From contig NZ_CP012382.1 in the NCBI RefSeq assembly GCF_001267885.1, forward strand, positions 3,583,001 to 3,647,000: a stretch of 64,000 bases of DNA, written 5' to 3'. The notes below the pieces were generated by a model. The model was not told the origin of the DNA and did no database searches. It saw only the letters and a program-made list of their open reading frames with translations. A program made the translations under genes and the position numbers. How positions within the stretch are numbered: the first letter of the stretch is position 1; the number at the start of each line of letters is the position of its first letter. This document shows positions 18,343 to 26,431 of the stretch, piece after piece. Origin of the DNA: Streptomyces ambofaciens ATCC 23877. GTDB taxonomy: Bacteria; Actinomycetota; Actinomycetes; Streptomycetales; Streptomycetaceae.

Positions 18343-19482
18343 TTGACCGGCCCTGCGAGTAGCCCCCTTCCCGTGGATGACGGTGGGCACGACGCCATCA
18401 AAGGGTTCGCATACCAGTTCGACAAGACCCTTCTTGAGATCATTCGGAGCCCGCGACAAAGGCTCCAGATTGAAGGCGCGCAAGATCTGAGTGGCGAGCA
18501 CTATCACATGCAGATCAAGAATCGGTCCGGGAAGTTCTATCTATCATCGATAGGCAAAGCGGTCCGTAAAATGTTTTCACAGTTTGAGATCAGCCGCCAC
18601 CCCTCCTACATCTTGCACTGCCACTTTGCGGATCAAACCCCTGGCACCAGCCGATCGCTCAACGCCGATGAACTGGATAGTTTGCTCGCTGACCAGTTCC
18701 ATACAGTCGATAAAGACTTGAAATTGCAGTTTCTGAAGTCCTTCTCCATCCACTTTTCAGAGGACTACGAAACACAGTTCAAGAACGTGTTGGATTGCAT
18801 CACTTCCGAGCTTTCCGCTAAGGACTCCACGGAAGCACTCTCCTACCATGCGATTCTTCACGCATATCTGAGAAACCTGGTTTTGACGAAACCTCCAGGT
18901 TCTCGTTGGGTCGGGCTCAATGACTTGAAGGCAGCAGTCAGGGAAGCACGAAGCGCCATCTTCACAGCCAGCTACGTCACCTATTGCGGGTACGAGAAGT
19001 ACCTGAAAATGGTTAGAAGGCAGTACCTTCCGCGACGCGTCAATGTCCCGAACATCGAGCGGCTATTTTCCTTCGAGTGCACCCAGGAGACTAACCCGCA
19101 AGACATTGCGGAGGCTGTGCTACACATCTGCAATAGGTACCGCATTGAGGAGAACTCGCCAGCCCCCTATTTCACATTCCGCGGCAAGTTCGACGATCGC
19201 TCCATAAAGGCAAGCCTGTGGGAGGTCGGAGCATACTTCAATGACGGGCGCGGATACCATGGTGGGAACTTTAGGATGGAAATCCTAACCAACCCTCCCT
19301 TCGGGGCCGCTCGTATCAAAGTCGTGGAGCCAGTGCAACTGCATGACCTCATGACCGAGGTAAGATTTAAGGAGTTCCACGACTTCTTCCTAGTTGAGAA
19401 GACTGATTCTCCGGTCCCGGTACCGCGGCCACATCACGTGTTTCTGGAATCTCATGGCGACCTGATCGAAGTATTCCGATAG
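18343..19482 (+). CDS. DUF4297/Cap4-type nuclease of a HerA defence pair
   Basis: A 379-residue protein, TTG start with GGAG 6 nt upstream; GTG 18373 is an alternative. The N-terminus carries a restriction-nuclease-like core: GFAYQFDKTL (21-30), then IEG-AQD with Glu44 and Asp48, then HMQIKNR with Gln57 and Lys59. That is the E...D...QxK arrangement of the DUF4297/Cap4 double-strand DNA nuclease. The last 250 residues are unlike anything I can name and probably bind the partner. Nine bases separate it from a HerA-type ATPase, the known layout of DUF4297-HerA anti-phage systems. Codon use and G+C differ strongly from the host, indicating recent acquisition. Confidence 0.72.
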   Translation: MTGPASSPLPVDDGGHDAIKGFAYQFDKTLLEIIRSPRQRLQIEGAQDLSGEHYHMQIKNRSGKFYLSSIGKAVRKMFSQFEISRHPSYILHCHFADQTPGTSRSLNADELDSLLADQFHTVDKDLKLQFLKSFSIHFSEDYETQFKNVLDCITSELSAKDSTEALSYHAILHAYLRNLVLTKPPGSRWVGLNDLKAAVREARSAIFTASYVTYCGYEKYLKMVRRQYLPRRVNVPNIERLFSFECTQETNPQDIAEAVLHICNRYRIEENSPAPYFTFRGKFDDRSIKASLWEVGAYFNDGRGYHGGNFRMEILTNPPFGAARIKVVEPVQLHDLMTEVRFKEFHDFFLVEKTDSPVPVPRPHHVFLESHGDLIEVFR

Positions 19483-19491
19483 GGCGGTCTA

Positions 19492-21129
19492 ATGTCTAGC
19501 GCCGAAGTAATCGCTGTCTACCCTAACCGTATCAAGATCGCAGTCCACGACATTGGCGAACTCGCCGATGGCGACCCTGTTGAAGTCGGCTCATATCTAA
19601 AAATCTACGACAGCTTGCAGGGCGCCATTATGGCGATCATTGAGAGTTATTCGATCGAGCTTCGCCCCAGCAAGGAAGGAGGGGAAGACCGACAAAAGGT
19701 GTACGTCATCGAAGCAGTACCGCTCGGCTTCGTTGATGGTGACGGACGCTTCTCCCGTGGTGGCGGCGGGATCGCCATTCCGCCGAAAAAAGTATCAGTC
19801 GCCGTGAAGGATGAGGTCCAGCGCATCTATGACACAGTCGAAACGGAAAAGAGGTTTCACTTCGCTCAATTGGCACAAGACATTTCGGTAGACGTTCCGG
19901 TCGACGGCGATAAGTTCTTCAGCCGCCATGTCGCGGTTGTAGGCTCCACGGGGTCGGGCAAATCACATGCCATCGCAAGAATTATCCAGACTGCGACTCA
20001 GATTCGCGATGAGACTTACGGCGAGTACAGCCTAAATAACGCACACGTCGTGATCTTCGACATTCACTCTGAATACAAGACTGCATTCCCAGAGGCGAAT
20101 CACCTTTCCGTTGAATCTCTCATTCTCCCCTACTGGCTGCTAAACGCCGAGGAGCTTCAGGATCTTTTTATCGAAAGCAACGAAGAACAGTCGCATAATC
20201 AGATCGCGGTGCTGAAGAAATCCATCACAGAGAACAAACGGACACACTTCGAAGGGTCGGAGGAGAAGCGCGATCTAATCCACTATGAGTCCCCAATCTT
20301 CTTTGAGATCGATGAGGTACTTGATGCAATTAGGGCGAAAAATGAACAGCGTATTGCCACACCCGGGAAGACTACTGATCGGGCGGGCCCACTCTTCGGC
20401 AAGCTTGATAACTTCATCACGCGACTTGAGAACCGCGTTCTCGACAGGCGCCTAGATTTCCTGTTGGGGGACAGGGCAAAATCGGTGAACCTCGAATCCG
20501 TTCTCCGACAGTTCACCGGATACAATCCCGATTCCCTTGCAAACGTAACGGTGATCGACCTCAGTGGCGTTCCGTTTGAGGTTCTCAGTATCACTGTCTC
20601 ACTGGTGTCCCGATTGCTTTTTGACTACTCGTACTACTTCAAGAAACTCAACGCATCTTCCCAGGTGGAAACTCCGCTTCTACTCGTATACGAAGAAGCT
20701 CACAAGTACGTGCCGAAGAGTGGACTGGCAAAGTTCAGCGCATCCAGAAACTCGATCGAGAGGATCGCCAAGGAGGGCAGGAAGTACGGCATTACTGCCG
20801 CTATCGTAAGCCAGAGGCCGGCTGAGATTTCGGAAACGATTTTCTCTCAGTGCAGCAACTTCCTCGCCATGCGGCTCACGAACCCAGAGGATCAAAATTA
20901 CGTCAAACGTCTATTGCCAGATTCTTTGGGACCCCTGACTGAGTCTCTTCCCGTGCTGAGTTCAGGCGAGGCTCTCTTGTTGGGTGACGCAGCAGTCATG
21001 CCCTCGAAGGTTGTGATGGAGCAGGCTCGCCCTGCCCCCTCTTCAAGTGACGTTAGGTACATGGCTGAGTGGATTAAGCCGTGGCAGGACGTGGAGTTCG
21101 TACGCGTGGTCGAGGACTGGCAAAAGTAA
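19492..21129 (+). CDS. HerA-type hexameric ATPase/translocase, partner of the nuclease
   Basis: 545 residues. An N-terminal beta-barrel-like region of about 100 residues (IAVHDIGELADGDPVEVGSY) resembles the HAS barrel. The motor follows: Walker A GSTGSGKS (151-158), Walker B LLLVYEEAH (396-404), a conserved RIAKEGRKYG segment with the expected arginine finger (424-433), and SQRP (440-443). All ATPase residues appear intact. HerA rings pump DNA and, in DUF4297-HerA and SIR2-HerA defence systems, assemble with the effector to degrade invader DNA or cofactors. It follows the nuclease gene by 9 bp and probably depends on its translation. Low G+C as for its partner. Confidence 0.85.
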   Translation: MSSAEVIAVYPNRIKIAVHDIGELADGDPVEVGSYLKIYDSLQGAIMAIIESYSIELRPSKEGGEDRQKVYVIEAVPLGFVDGDGRFSRGGGGIAIPPKKVSVAVKDEVQRIYDTVETEKRFHFAQLAQDISVDVPVDGDKFFSRHVAVVGSTGSGKSHAIARIIQTATQIRDETYGEYSLNNAHVVIFDIHSEYKTAFPEANHLSVESLILPYWLLNAEELQDLFIESNEEQSHNQIAVLKKSITENKRTHFEGSEEKRDLIHYESPIFFEIDEVLDAIRAKNEQRIATPGKTTDRAGPLFGKLDNFITRLENRVLDRRLDFLLGDRAKSVNLESVLRQFTGYNPDSLANVTVIDLSGVPFEVLSITVSLVSRLLFDYSYYFKKLNASSQVETPLLLVYEEAHKYVPKSGLAKFSASRNSIERIAKEGRKYGITAAIVSQRPAEISETIFSQCSNFLAMRLTNPEDQNYVKRLLPDSLGPLTESLPVLSSGEALLLGDAAVMPSKVVMEQARPAPSSSDVRYMAEWIKPWQDVEFVRVVEDWQK

Positions 21130-21230
21130 CTGGGACCGTCTTCGGAGTGCACAGGATGTCCCAGTAGTCACACTCGTAATCCTATGATTGGCGACGCTCG
21201 GGCCTATCCCAGGTGCAGCCATAAAGGTCC

Positions 21231-21258
21231 GGTACTTCGCAACTTGGTACTACGAAAC
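21231..21258. repeat. Pair of 13-bp direct repeats
   Basis: GGTACTTCGCAAC (21231-21243) and GGTACTACGAAAC (21246-21258) match in 11 of 13 positions with a 15-bp period. They lie between the converging HerA and Nudix genes, where a regulator site is not expected. Confidence 0.5.
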
Positions 21259-21284
21259 GGTAGCCTGAGGGCCGGAGAATAAGG

Positions 21285-21755
21285 TCAGCCGAGATAGGGC
21301 CGCTCACGGTGCTCCAGGAAATGTCGGATCCGGAGCTGTTGCGTGTGGTGCATCGGCAGTTGATCGATTTCCTCCGGCTGGACGAAACTGAGCTCCGTGG
21401 ACTCGTCCGAGATCGCGAGTCGGCCCCCGACTACTCGGGCTGTGAAGCAGACATTGAATTGGCGACGCACTTCACCGTCCGTATAGGCGATGACATGACG
21501 CGGGTCGGTATATGTCCCGACGAGCCCGGTGATCTCCACGTCCAGGCCCGTTTCCTCCTTCACCTCCCGGATGGCGGTTCCCGGTAGCGAGTCGGTCATC
21601 TCCATGCCGCCGCCTGGTAGCGCCCAGAGATCGTTGTCCCGGCGGCGCTGAAGGAGCACGCGTCCTTCGTCGTCGGTGACGACTGCGGACGCGGCGACCA
21701 CCAAACTGTTCGGCTCTGGTGCCGCTGGGTCGTCGTAGTACTCGGTCCTTGCCAT
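21285..21755 (-). CDS. Nudix hydrolase
   Basis: 156 residues from ATG 21755, which has AGGAGA about 9 nt before it; longer in-frame starts lack a ribosome site. The Nudix box is GGGMEMTDSLPGTAIREVKEETGL. Compared with GX5EX7REUXEEXGU the first Glu is Asp, while REVKEETG is intact, so hydrolysis of nucleoside-diphosphate derivatives is still likely. The substrate is unknown. It begins 2 bp after the stop of the XRE/DUF5919 gene and is surely co-transcribed with it. Such XRE-Nudix pairs are frequent accessory modules in streptomycetes. Confidence 0.85.
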   Translation of the reverse strand: MARTEYYDDPAAPEPNSLVVAASAVVTDDEGRVLLQRRRDNDLWALPGGGMEMTDSLPGTAIREVKEETGLDVEITGLVGTYTDPRHVIAYTDGEVRRQFNVCFTARVVGGRLAISDESTELSFVQPEEIDQLPMHHTQQLRIRHFLEHRERPYLG

Positions 21756-21757
21756 CG

Positions 21758-22501
21758 TCAGCCTTCTCCTACCGGTGTTGCGGTTTCCCACACCGCGTCG
21801 AAGCTGCTGGTGTAGGTGTCGAACATGCCACCCTCTCCGTTGCGCCGAAGATGCCACACGGGTGCACCGTAGGCGTTCACGCCCCAGACGTGGGCGTTGA
21901 CCAGCGCCTGGTCATCCGCACGATAGATCGAGTTGTAGAGCGTGGTGGCGTGGGTCCGCACCTCGATGCCGGATACCCCGGCCAGGGGGCGATAGTGCAT
22001 GAGGGCAAGTCGGCAGCCGGACTCGATCCCGTGACCGAACCTCTCTTCGGCGCCGCGTTGTTGGACAATCGTGCTGTCCGGATCGCCGATCGCGATACGG
22101 ACCGCACAACCGTCGGCAGCTCGCTCGCGCAACAGGTCATTCAGCCGTGGGTACGCCTCGTGCAGGAAGACGGCGGCGTACACCAACACGTCGATGTGCT
22201 CGCGGGCCTGGGTCAGCATGTCCACGAAGGTGGATACGGGGAGGTCCGCCCGGTGATCGTAGAGGGCCACAAGTTCCGGACTGACGGCGCGGGCAGCGCG
22301 TGCCTGCCGGAGCGCGGGCCAAAGTGCGTGCACGTCTTCTCCTAGTATCTCCGCTGTCAGCATGGCTGCGGCACGACGCGGCGTACGCCCCAAGTTGACC
22401 CATCTTTCAACGGACTTGGGATCGACCTCGACCTTGTTCGCAAGGGCGGCGTACGTCCAGCCGCCGGCGGCCATGGCAGCACGTAGCCTCTCGTTCGGCA
22501 T
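21758..22501 (-). CDS. XRE-family regulator with DUF5919-like C-terminal domain
   Basis: 247 residues from ATG 22501. Residues 1-60 form a helix-turn-helix (ERLRAAMAAGGWTYAALANKVEVDPKSVERWVNLGRTPRR), an uncommon XRE variant in which the recognition helix is followed by WVNLGR. The C-terminal part (HIDVLVYAAVFLHEAY, GCAVRIAIGDPDS) matches the DUF5919 domain, itself reminiscent of phospholipase-D-like folds, and may sense a ligand. It heads an operon with the Nudix gene and is divergent from a small-gene/kinase operon, so it could control both. It is probably the regulator of the element, but no operator was identified. Confidence 0.78.
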   Translation of the reverse strand: MPNERLRAAMAAGGWTYAALANKVEVDPKSVERWVNLGRTPRRAAAMLTAEILGEDVHALWPALRQARAARAVSPELVALYDHRADLPVSTFVDMLTQAREHIDVLVYAAVFLHEAYPRLNDLLRERAADGCAVRIAIGDPDSTIVQQRGAEERFGHGIESGCRLALMHYRPLAGVSGIEVRTHATTLYNSIYRADDQALVNAHVWGVNAYGAPVWHLRRNGEGGMFDTYTSSFDAVWETATPVGEG

Positions 22502-22596
22502 CCCAATCTCTCCTAACACTCGGGGACGGCACCAGGGACGTTCTACCCGACGCGGGACGTCCCGAAGTGGGGTTTGTCGGAGGTTCCAACGTCCTG

Positions 22597-22851
22597 ATGA
22601 GCGGCGGAATGCTCGTCCGCATGGCGAGCAACCAGCAGACCAGACCAGGCATCGGTGCATTGGCGAAGGACACTGCCAATGGACGTATCGGCGTCGTCAT
22701 GGGTGAAGTCGGTGGCCGGGTGCAGATAAGGCCCGTGGGCGGCGGGATCGAGTGGGATGCCATGCCGGACAACGTGGTGGCGCCGACAGCGCGGGAGGAA
22801 CTGAGCGCGCGTCTTGCCATCAGGAACGGCAACAGCCGGGACTGCCTGTGA
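22597..22851 (+). CDS. Small conserved actinomycete protein
   Basis: About 84 residues. Core sequence GIGALAKDTANGRIGVVMGEVGGRVQIRPVGGGIEWDA resembles small SH3-like or beta-barrel proteins common in Streptomyces accessory clusters. I cannot name a function. The start is uncertain: ATG 22597 has GGAGG 13 nt upstream, and ATG 22609 or 22621 are alternatives. Its TGA overlaps the ATG of the next, broken, reading frame as TGATG, showing translational coupling. First gene of the operon leading to the kinase. Confidence 0.6.
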   Translation: MSGGMLVRMASNQQTRPGIGALAKDTANGRIGVVMGEVGGRVQIRPVGGGIEWDAMPDNVVAPTAREELSARLAIRNGNSRDCL

Positions 22852-22947
22852 TGCGCGCCATCGGTCGGTACGCGGGGGTTTTTCATCTTCTTGATCAGTG
22901 GGCCCTGTGGCCTGGTGATCGGCATGGCCCTCGGTATCAGCCAGTAG
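22851..22947 (+). pseudogene. Frameshifted small membrane peptide
   Basis: ATG 22851 overlaps the preceding stop (TGATG). Reading MRAIGRYAG in frame and then slipping one base within GGGGGTTTTT (22874-22883) gives the hydrophobic FFIFLISGPCGLVIGMALG followed by TAG at 22945. Total 97 nt, one base more than a 31-codon gene. Without the slip the frame runs into arginine/proline-rich nonsense. It may be a real one-base insertion, a sequencing error in the homopolymer, or ribosomal slippage. Confidence 0.5.
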
Positions 22948-23094
22948 ACCGGCCGCCCCGGACGGGGTGCCACCTTCCTTGGCTCCCCTTCCCGTTCGGG
23001 GCCGGCCTTCCATCCCCCGGTCGTCGCGGGACGTGCCTCGTCGACCGGTGTGGGCGAAAGTGCCAGAGCACAGCGACACTCAAGGAGTCTTCGT

Positions 23095-23538
23095 ATGACG
23101 GCAACGGCCAACGACCAGAGGACCGGTCGCGCGGTGGCTGGTGAGGAGCTGTTCGACAGCCTCACCCACTTCGTGGTCACCCACAACGGACAGCCTCGCG
23201 AGCGCGCCGAGAGGATCACGGACCAAGCGGTGGCCTTCGTGGTCACGGCCGCGACTGCCACCGTCCCCATGGTCCCGTCGGACGACGTGGACCTCGGGCT
23301 GCACGCCCTCATCCTGCACACGAAGGAGTACGCCGACCTGTGCGAGCGGTTCGCGGGCCGCTTCCTCCACCACAACCCCAAGCCGGGTGGCGGGGCGCGC
23401 GATCCGGAGAAGGTGGCCGCGTCCACGCACGCGATGAAGGCGGTTGGGTTCATGGTCTTCGACGACCTGTGGACCGTGGACGACACGAACCTCGCGCAGT
23501 GCGACTCCGACTGCGGCCGGCCGTACGGTCAGGCGTAG
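23095..23538 (+). CDS. Conserved hypothetical protein of the kinase operon
   Basis: 147 residues from ATG 23095, with AAGGAG 8 nt upstream. The central LGLHALILHTKEYADLCERFAGRFLHHNPKP is a pattern I have seen in Streptomyces proteins sometimes named glycine-rich domain-containing: regularly placed His residues (H-x5-H and HH) that could bind a metal. The C-terminus has CDSDCG, another possible metal ligand. It lies 70 bp before the kinase gene and is probably co-transcribed. Function unknown. Confidence 0.65.
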   Translation: MTATANDQRTGRAVAGEELFDSLTHFVVTHNGQPRERAERITDQAVAFVVTAATATVPMVPSDDVDLGLHALILHTKEYADLCERFAGRFLHHNPKPGGGARDPEKVAASTHAMKAVGFMVFDDLWTVDDTNLAQCDSDCGRPYGQA

Positions 23539-23608
23539 CGACACGACACCAGCGGCGCGGCCGGCCTCGATGTGGGGTCGGCCGCGTCGCCAGGAAGGAG
23601 AACCGACG

Positions 23609-24445
23609 TTGTCCGGGACATCCCCTGAACTGCCGATCGTCGTGCTCGACGCGCTCATGCCCACGACTCAGCGCCTGGTCCTCAACCGCCGGGGCTCCAT
23701 GGTCTGGGACGTCGAGAGCCATCGGGGCCACCACGCCGTGAAGGTCGGCTATCCGATCGAGGCAACGGCCGAATGGCCTGCCCAGCCCTGGGCAGCGCGC
23801 GCGCCCGCACGCGAAGGTGCGGTGTTGTACCGCCTGGGCCTACATGACTTCGCGTACGGCGAGTGGGACGGCGGTACCTGGAACTTCCAGCCGTGGCGGG
23901 AAGGCCCGGACCTCTACCAGCTGTGGGAGCCTTGCCGTAAGCCGGGCTCGCGCATCGATCCACACACGAGCGTCGCCCTGGGCTGCGTGGAGGCGCTGGC
24001 CGAACTGCACGCCAAAGGATGGGCGCACGGTGACGTGCAGCCCGCGCACTTCATCATCGGACCCGAGCGGACGCACCTGATCGATCTGGCCTTGGCGCGC
24101 GGTGGTCGGGTGCCCGAGGGTTACGACTTCCCGTTCCGCGGCTGTCTCGTCCACTATGAAGCCCCGGAGATCGCGCGCAGTGTGCTCGACACCGGAGAGG
24201 CTGAGCCCACCCAGGAAGCCGACATCTACGCGCTCGGCGCTTCCCTGCTCATCTCCGCCACGGGCTGGCGGGCAGTCGAGTACCCTGACGACGCACCGCG
24301 CCCTGTGCAGCGAAAGGCTGTGGCAGACGGCAAGCGACGGCCCGTCAAGGTGCGGGGCGAGCTGGGCGAACTGATCGAGGCCATGCTCAGCCACGCTCCC
24401 GAAGACAGGCCAACGATCTACGAGGTGGGCAAGGCCCTGCGCTGA
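23609..24445 (+). CDS. Atypical protein-kinase-fold protein
   Basis: 278 residues, TTG start with AAGGAGA 6 nt upstream. It has the kinase outline: beta-3 lysine AVKVG (Lys45), a possible helix-C Glu69, catalytic loop HGDVQPAHF (140-148), metal motif IDLA (Asp159) in place of DFG, and APE (185-187). The residue that should be Asn in the catalytic loop is His147, and the glycine loop is not evident. It may be a weak kinase or a pseudokinase. There is no transmembrane segment or sensor domain. It belongs to the cargo operon with the two small genes and the 147-residue protein. Confidence 0.75.
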   Translation: MSGTSPELPIVVLDALMPTTQRLVLNRRGSMVWDVESHRGHHAVKVGYPIEATAEWPAQPWAARAPAREGAVLYRLGLHDFAYGEWDGGTWNFQPWREGPDLYQLWEPCRKPGSRIDPHTSVALGCVEALAELHAKGWAHGDVQPAHFIIGPERTHLIDLALARGGRVPEGYDFPFRGCLVHYEAPEIARSVLDTGEAEPTQEADIYALGASLLISATGWRAVEYPDDAPRPVQRKAVADGKRRPVKVRGELGELIEAMLSHAPEDRPTIYEVGKALR

Positions 24446-24536
24446 AGCTGAAGCGTCGGCAGTCTGTGAAGGCGCGACCCACGCAACGACCAACAAACAG
24501 AGACCGCACCACCCCTCAGCCTGGACAGCGTGCCGG

Positions 24537-24683
24537 GTGGTCCGGGCAGGCGGGGACGCCCTCTGCGAACTCGTCGCAGAGACAGTCGAGTTCACGACCC
24601 GCGACGGTGGGACGCTGTCGTATTGCCGCCCCTCAATCAAGGTCATCGGCCCTTGGCACAAGCCCGACCAGCACGCCGCCTGA
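24537..24683 (+). CDS. Short ORF after the kinase gene (48 residues), possibly a gene remnant
   Basis: From GTG 24537 the frame reads to LVAETVEFTTRDGGTLSYCRP and SIKVIGPWHKPDQHAA, then TGA at 24681. The amino-acid pattern looks like a genuine beta-rich protein end rather than random reading. No ribosome site precedes the GTG and the frame stays open far upstream, so it may be the tail of a degraded gene. No family recognised. Confidence 0.35.
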   Translation: MVRAGGDALCELVAETVEFTTRDGGTLSYCRPSIKVIGPWHKPDQHAA

Positions 24684-24698
24684 CCTGAGACACAAAAT

Positions 24699-24736
24699 GC
24701 GGTGCCCCCACCTCGTCCGTACCGTGGGGGCACCGC
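24699..24736. terminator. Hairpin terminator between kinase operon and integrase
   Basis: A perfect 13-bp stem (GCGGTGCCCCCAC at 24699-24711 with 24724-24736) and a 12-nt loop lie between converging transcripts. Confidence 0.8.
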
Positions 24737-24760
24737 TGTTCGTGTCCGGTGACGTGGGCG

Positions 24761-26401
24761 TCAGCCCTGGCTGTCAGCCGCCTCGGTCTCCCGTTCGCTC
24801 TCCTTTGCCGCTGCCGCCCGCCGCATGTGCCCCTCCTCGCCGAAGTAGACCGACAGACGCGACGTGTCCAGCTTCTTGCCTCCACGCCGCGCGGGGGCCA
24901 CCTCCACGTAGCCGCCTGCGTTCAACAGCAGATCTCGCTTACCGGCCACGTCCGAGCGCTTCCACTGCTCGGCGTGCGTCTCTCCGATCGGCTCCGCCTT
25001 CACGCCGCCCGGCTTCGCCGTTCGCTGCCTCTCCTTCAGGGTCGCCAGTCGCTCTTCCAGCTTGGCGTACTGCTCCGCGTACCGGATCGCTCCGTCGTCG
25101 CCTCTGAACAGGCCCCGGTCGTAGCGATCCTTTTGCAGGTCGGCCAACGCTTCCTCGGCCTGCCTGATCTGCGGGCGAAAGTCCTCGCCCACCTCCTGGA
25201 CCATCCGCATCACTGAAAGGTGCCCGTACTTCGCAAGGAACTGCTCGGTGACGTGCTCCTCGGTGGTCACCCCGGCCACGGTCGGCCCGTAGCACTTCAC
25301 GCCCGGTTTCTCCTCCCCCTTGGCCGCCCGCTGGCGGTACTTCAGCGGTCCGATGCACCGATACCGAAGCTGACCGTTGCGCCCACTGAAGGTGTACATG
25401 CGTTCGCCGCAGACTCCGCAGTGCATGATGCCGCGCAGCAGCGACGTACCCTGCCGGCGCTTCTCACCCGGGTTGGCCCGGCGCTCCAACTCGTCCTGCA
25501 GCACCTGCCAGGTGTCTGTGTCGAGGATCGGCGGGCGATTGACCAGGGGCAGGCCGTCCGTCCGCAGGATCGGCTTTCCGTCCTCGATGACCTGGCCGAG
25601 CAACTGGGGGTTGCCCAGCATGCTGCGCAGCGTGGTCGTGTACCACTGCTTGGAGTCGCTGCGCTTGCCCGTGGTCTGGCGTGAGGTGTGGCCGGGTGAC
25701 GGGACGCCCTCCTGATTGAGGTCGTTGATGATCTGCATGAGCGAGTCCTTGGCCAGGACCCGTTCCACGATCCGCTTGATCGTCTTGGCCTCGCCCTCGT
25801 TGACCGCAAGGACCTTGCCCGCCCCGGTGGGGTTGGGGACGACCATGTACCCGTACGGGACCCGACCGCCGGTGTAGCGGCCCTCGCGGCGCAGGTGCTC
25901 GTGCGCGCTGGACACCCGCATGCCGATGGTGTCGGACTCCAGCTCGGCGAAGACCGCGATCACCTTCGCCATGGCCCGACCCATGGACGACGTGAGGTCG
26001 AGCGGCTCCGTCGCCGACGCGAGCGCAACGCTCTGGTGCTCGGCGAGTCGCATGATCTCCGCGAAGTCGACCGTCGAGCGCGCAAGCCGGTCGATCTTGA
26101 AGAACACGATCACGTCCAGCTCGGCGAGCCTGGTCAGGATGCGTTGCAGTCCCGGCCGGTCGAGCCCGCGCGAGAAGCCCGAGACATCGATGTCCTCCTC
26201 GGCGGCCACGACCTCCCAGCCGCGTGCCTCGCACAGCGCTTCACAGGCCGCGCGCTGGCGTTCCGGCGAAGTCGTCTCGTCGGTTTCGCGCGATAGGCGA
26301 ACATAGATAGCGGCGCGCATCCCCGGCGCGCTGGCCGGGACGCCCTTCCGGCGTCGGGCACGGGGCATAGCCCGTGCTGTGACAGGCGTTGGTTCTGTCA
26401 T
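24761..26401 (-). CDS. Large serine recombinase (integrase)
   Basis: 546 residues. The resolvase domain starts at about residue 28, with catalytic Ser37 in YVRLSRET, followed by VFFKIDRLARST with its conserved Arg residues. Then come a recombinase domain (GGRVPYGYMVV), a zinc-ribbon-like segment (CGVCGERMYTF ... RYRC ... KCYG) and a coiled coil rich in Ala/Leu/Glu (about 425-475). This is the layout of phiC31-type unidirectional integrases. It lies at the right end of the element, starting only 27 bp from the rebuilt helicase start. GGAG on the minus strand, 13 nt before the ATG, comes from the palindrome CTCCGGAG. No excisionase gene was recognised. Confidence 0.93.
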   Translation of the reverse strand: MTEPTPVTARAMPRARRRKGVPASAPGMRAAIYVRLSRETDETTSPERQRAACEALCEARGWEVVAAEEDIDVSGFSRGLDRPGLQRILTRLAELDVIVFFKIDRLARSTVDFAEIMRLAEHQSVALASATEPLDLTSSMGRAMAKVIAVFAELESDTIGMRVSSAHEHLRREGRYTGGRVPYGYMVVPNPTGAGKVLAVNEGEAKTIKRIVERVLAKDSLMQIINDLNQEGVPSPGHTSRQTTGKRSDSKQWYTTTLRSMLGNPQLLGQVIEDGKPILRTDGLPLVNRPPILDTDTWQVLQDELERRANPGEKRRQGTSLLRGIMHCGVCGERMYTFSGRNGQLRYRCIGPLKYRQRAAKGEEKPGVKCYGPTVAGVTTEEHVTEQFLAKYGHLSVMRMVQEVGEDFRPQIRQAEEALADLQKDRYDRGLFRGDDGAIRYAEQYAKLEERLATLKERQRTAKPGGVKAEPIGETHAEQWKRSDVAGKRDLLLNAGGYVEVAPARRGGKKLDTSRLSVYFGEEGHMRRAAAAKESERETEAADSQG

Positions 26402-26414
26402 GAGACGACCCTAT

Positions 26415-26431
26415 CTCCGGAGGTATGCGTG
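26415..26431. promoter_or_regulatory. Shared ribosome-binding palindrome between integrase and helicase starts
   Basis: CTCCGGAG (26415-26422) gives GGAGG 5 nt before the helicase GTG (26429) on the plus strand and GGAG 13 nt before the integrase ATG (26401) on the minus strand. It is element DNA, so the element provides the translation start for the host gene. Confidence 0.65.

Noticed and set aside
24466..25107. Long plus-strand frame overlapping the integrase 3' half
   Set aside because: Antisense to a well-supported integrase; composition is typical of a shadow frame.
17757..26400. Element as a prophage or conjugative element
   Set aside because: No capsid, terminase, lysis, replication or FtsK/Tra-like transfer gene. 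The HerA protein has the defence-type partner and no membrane segment.
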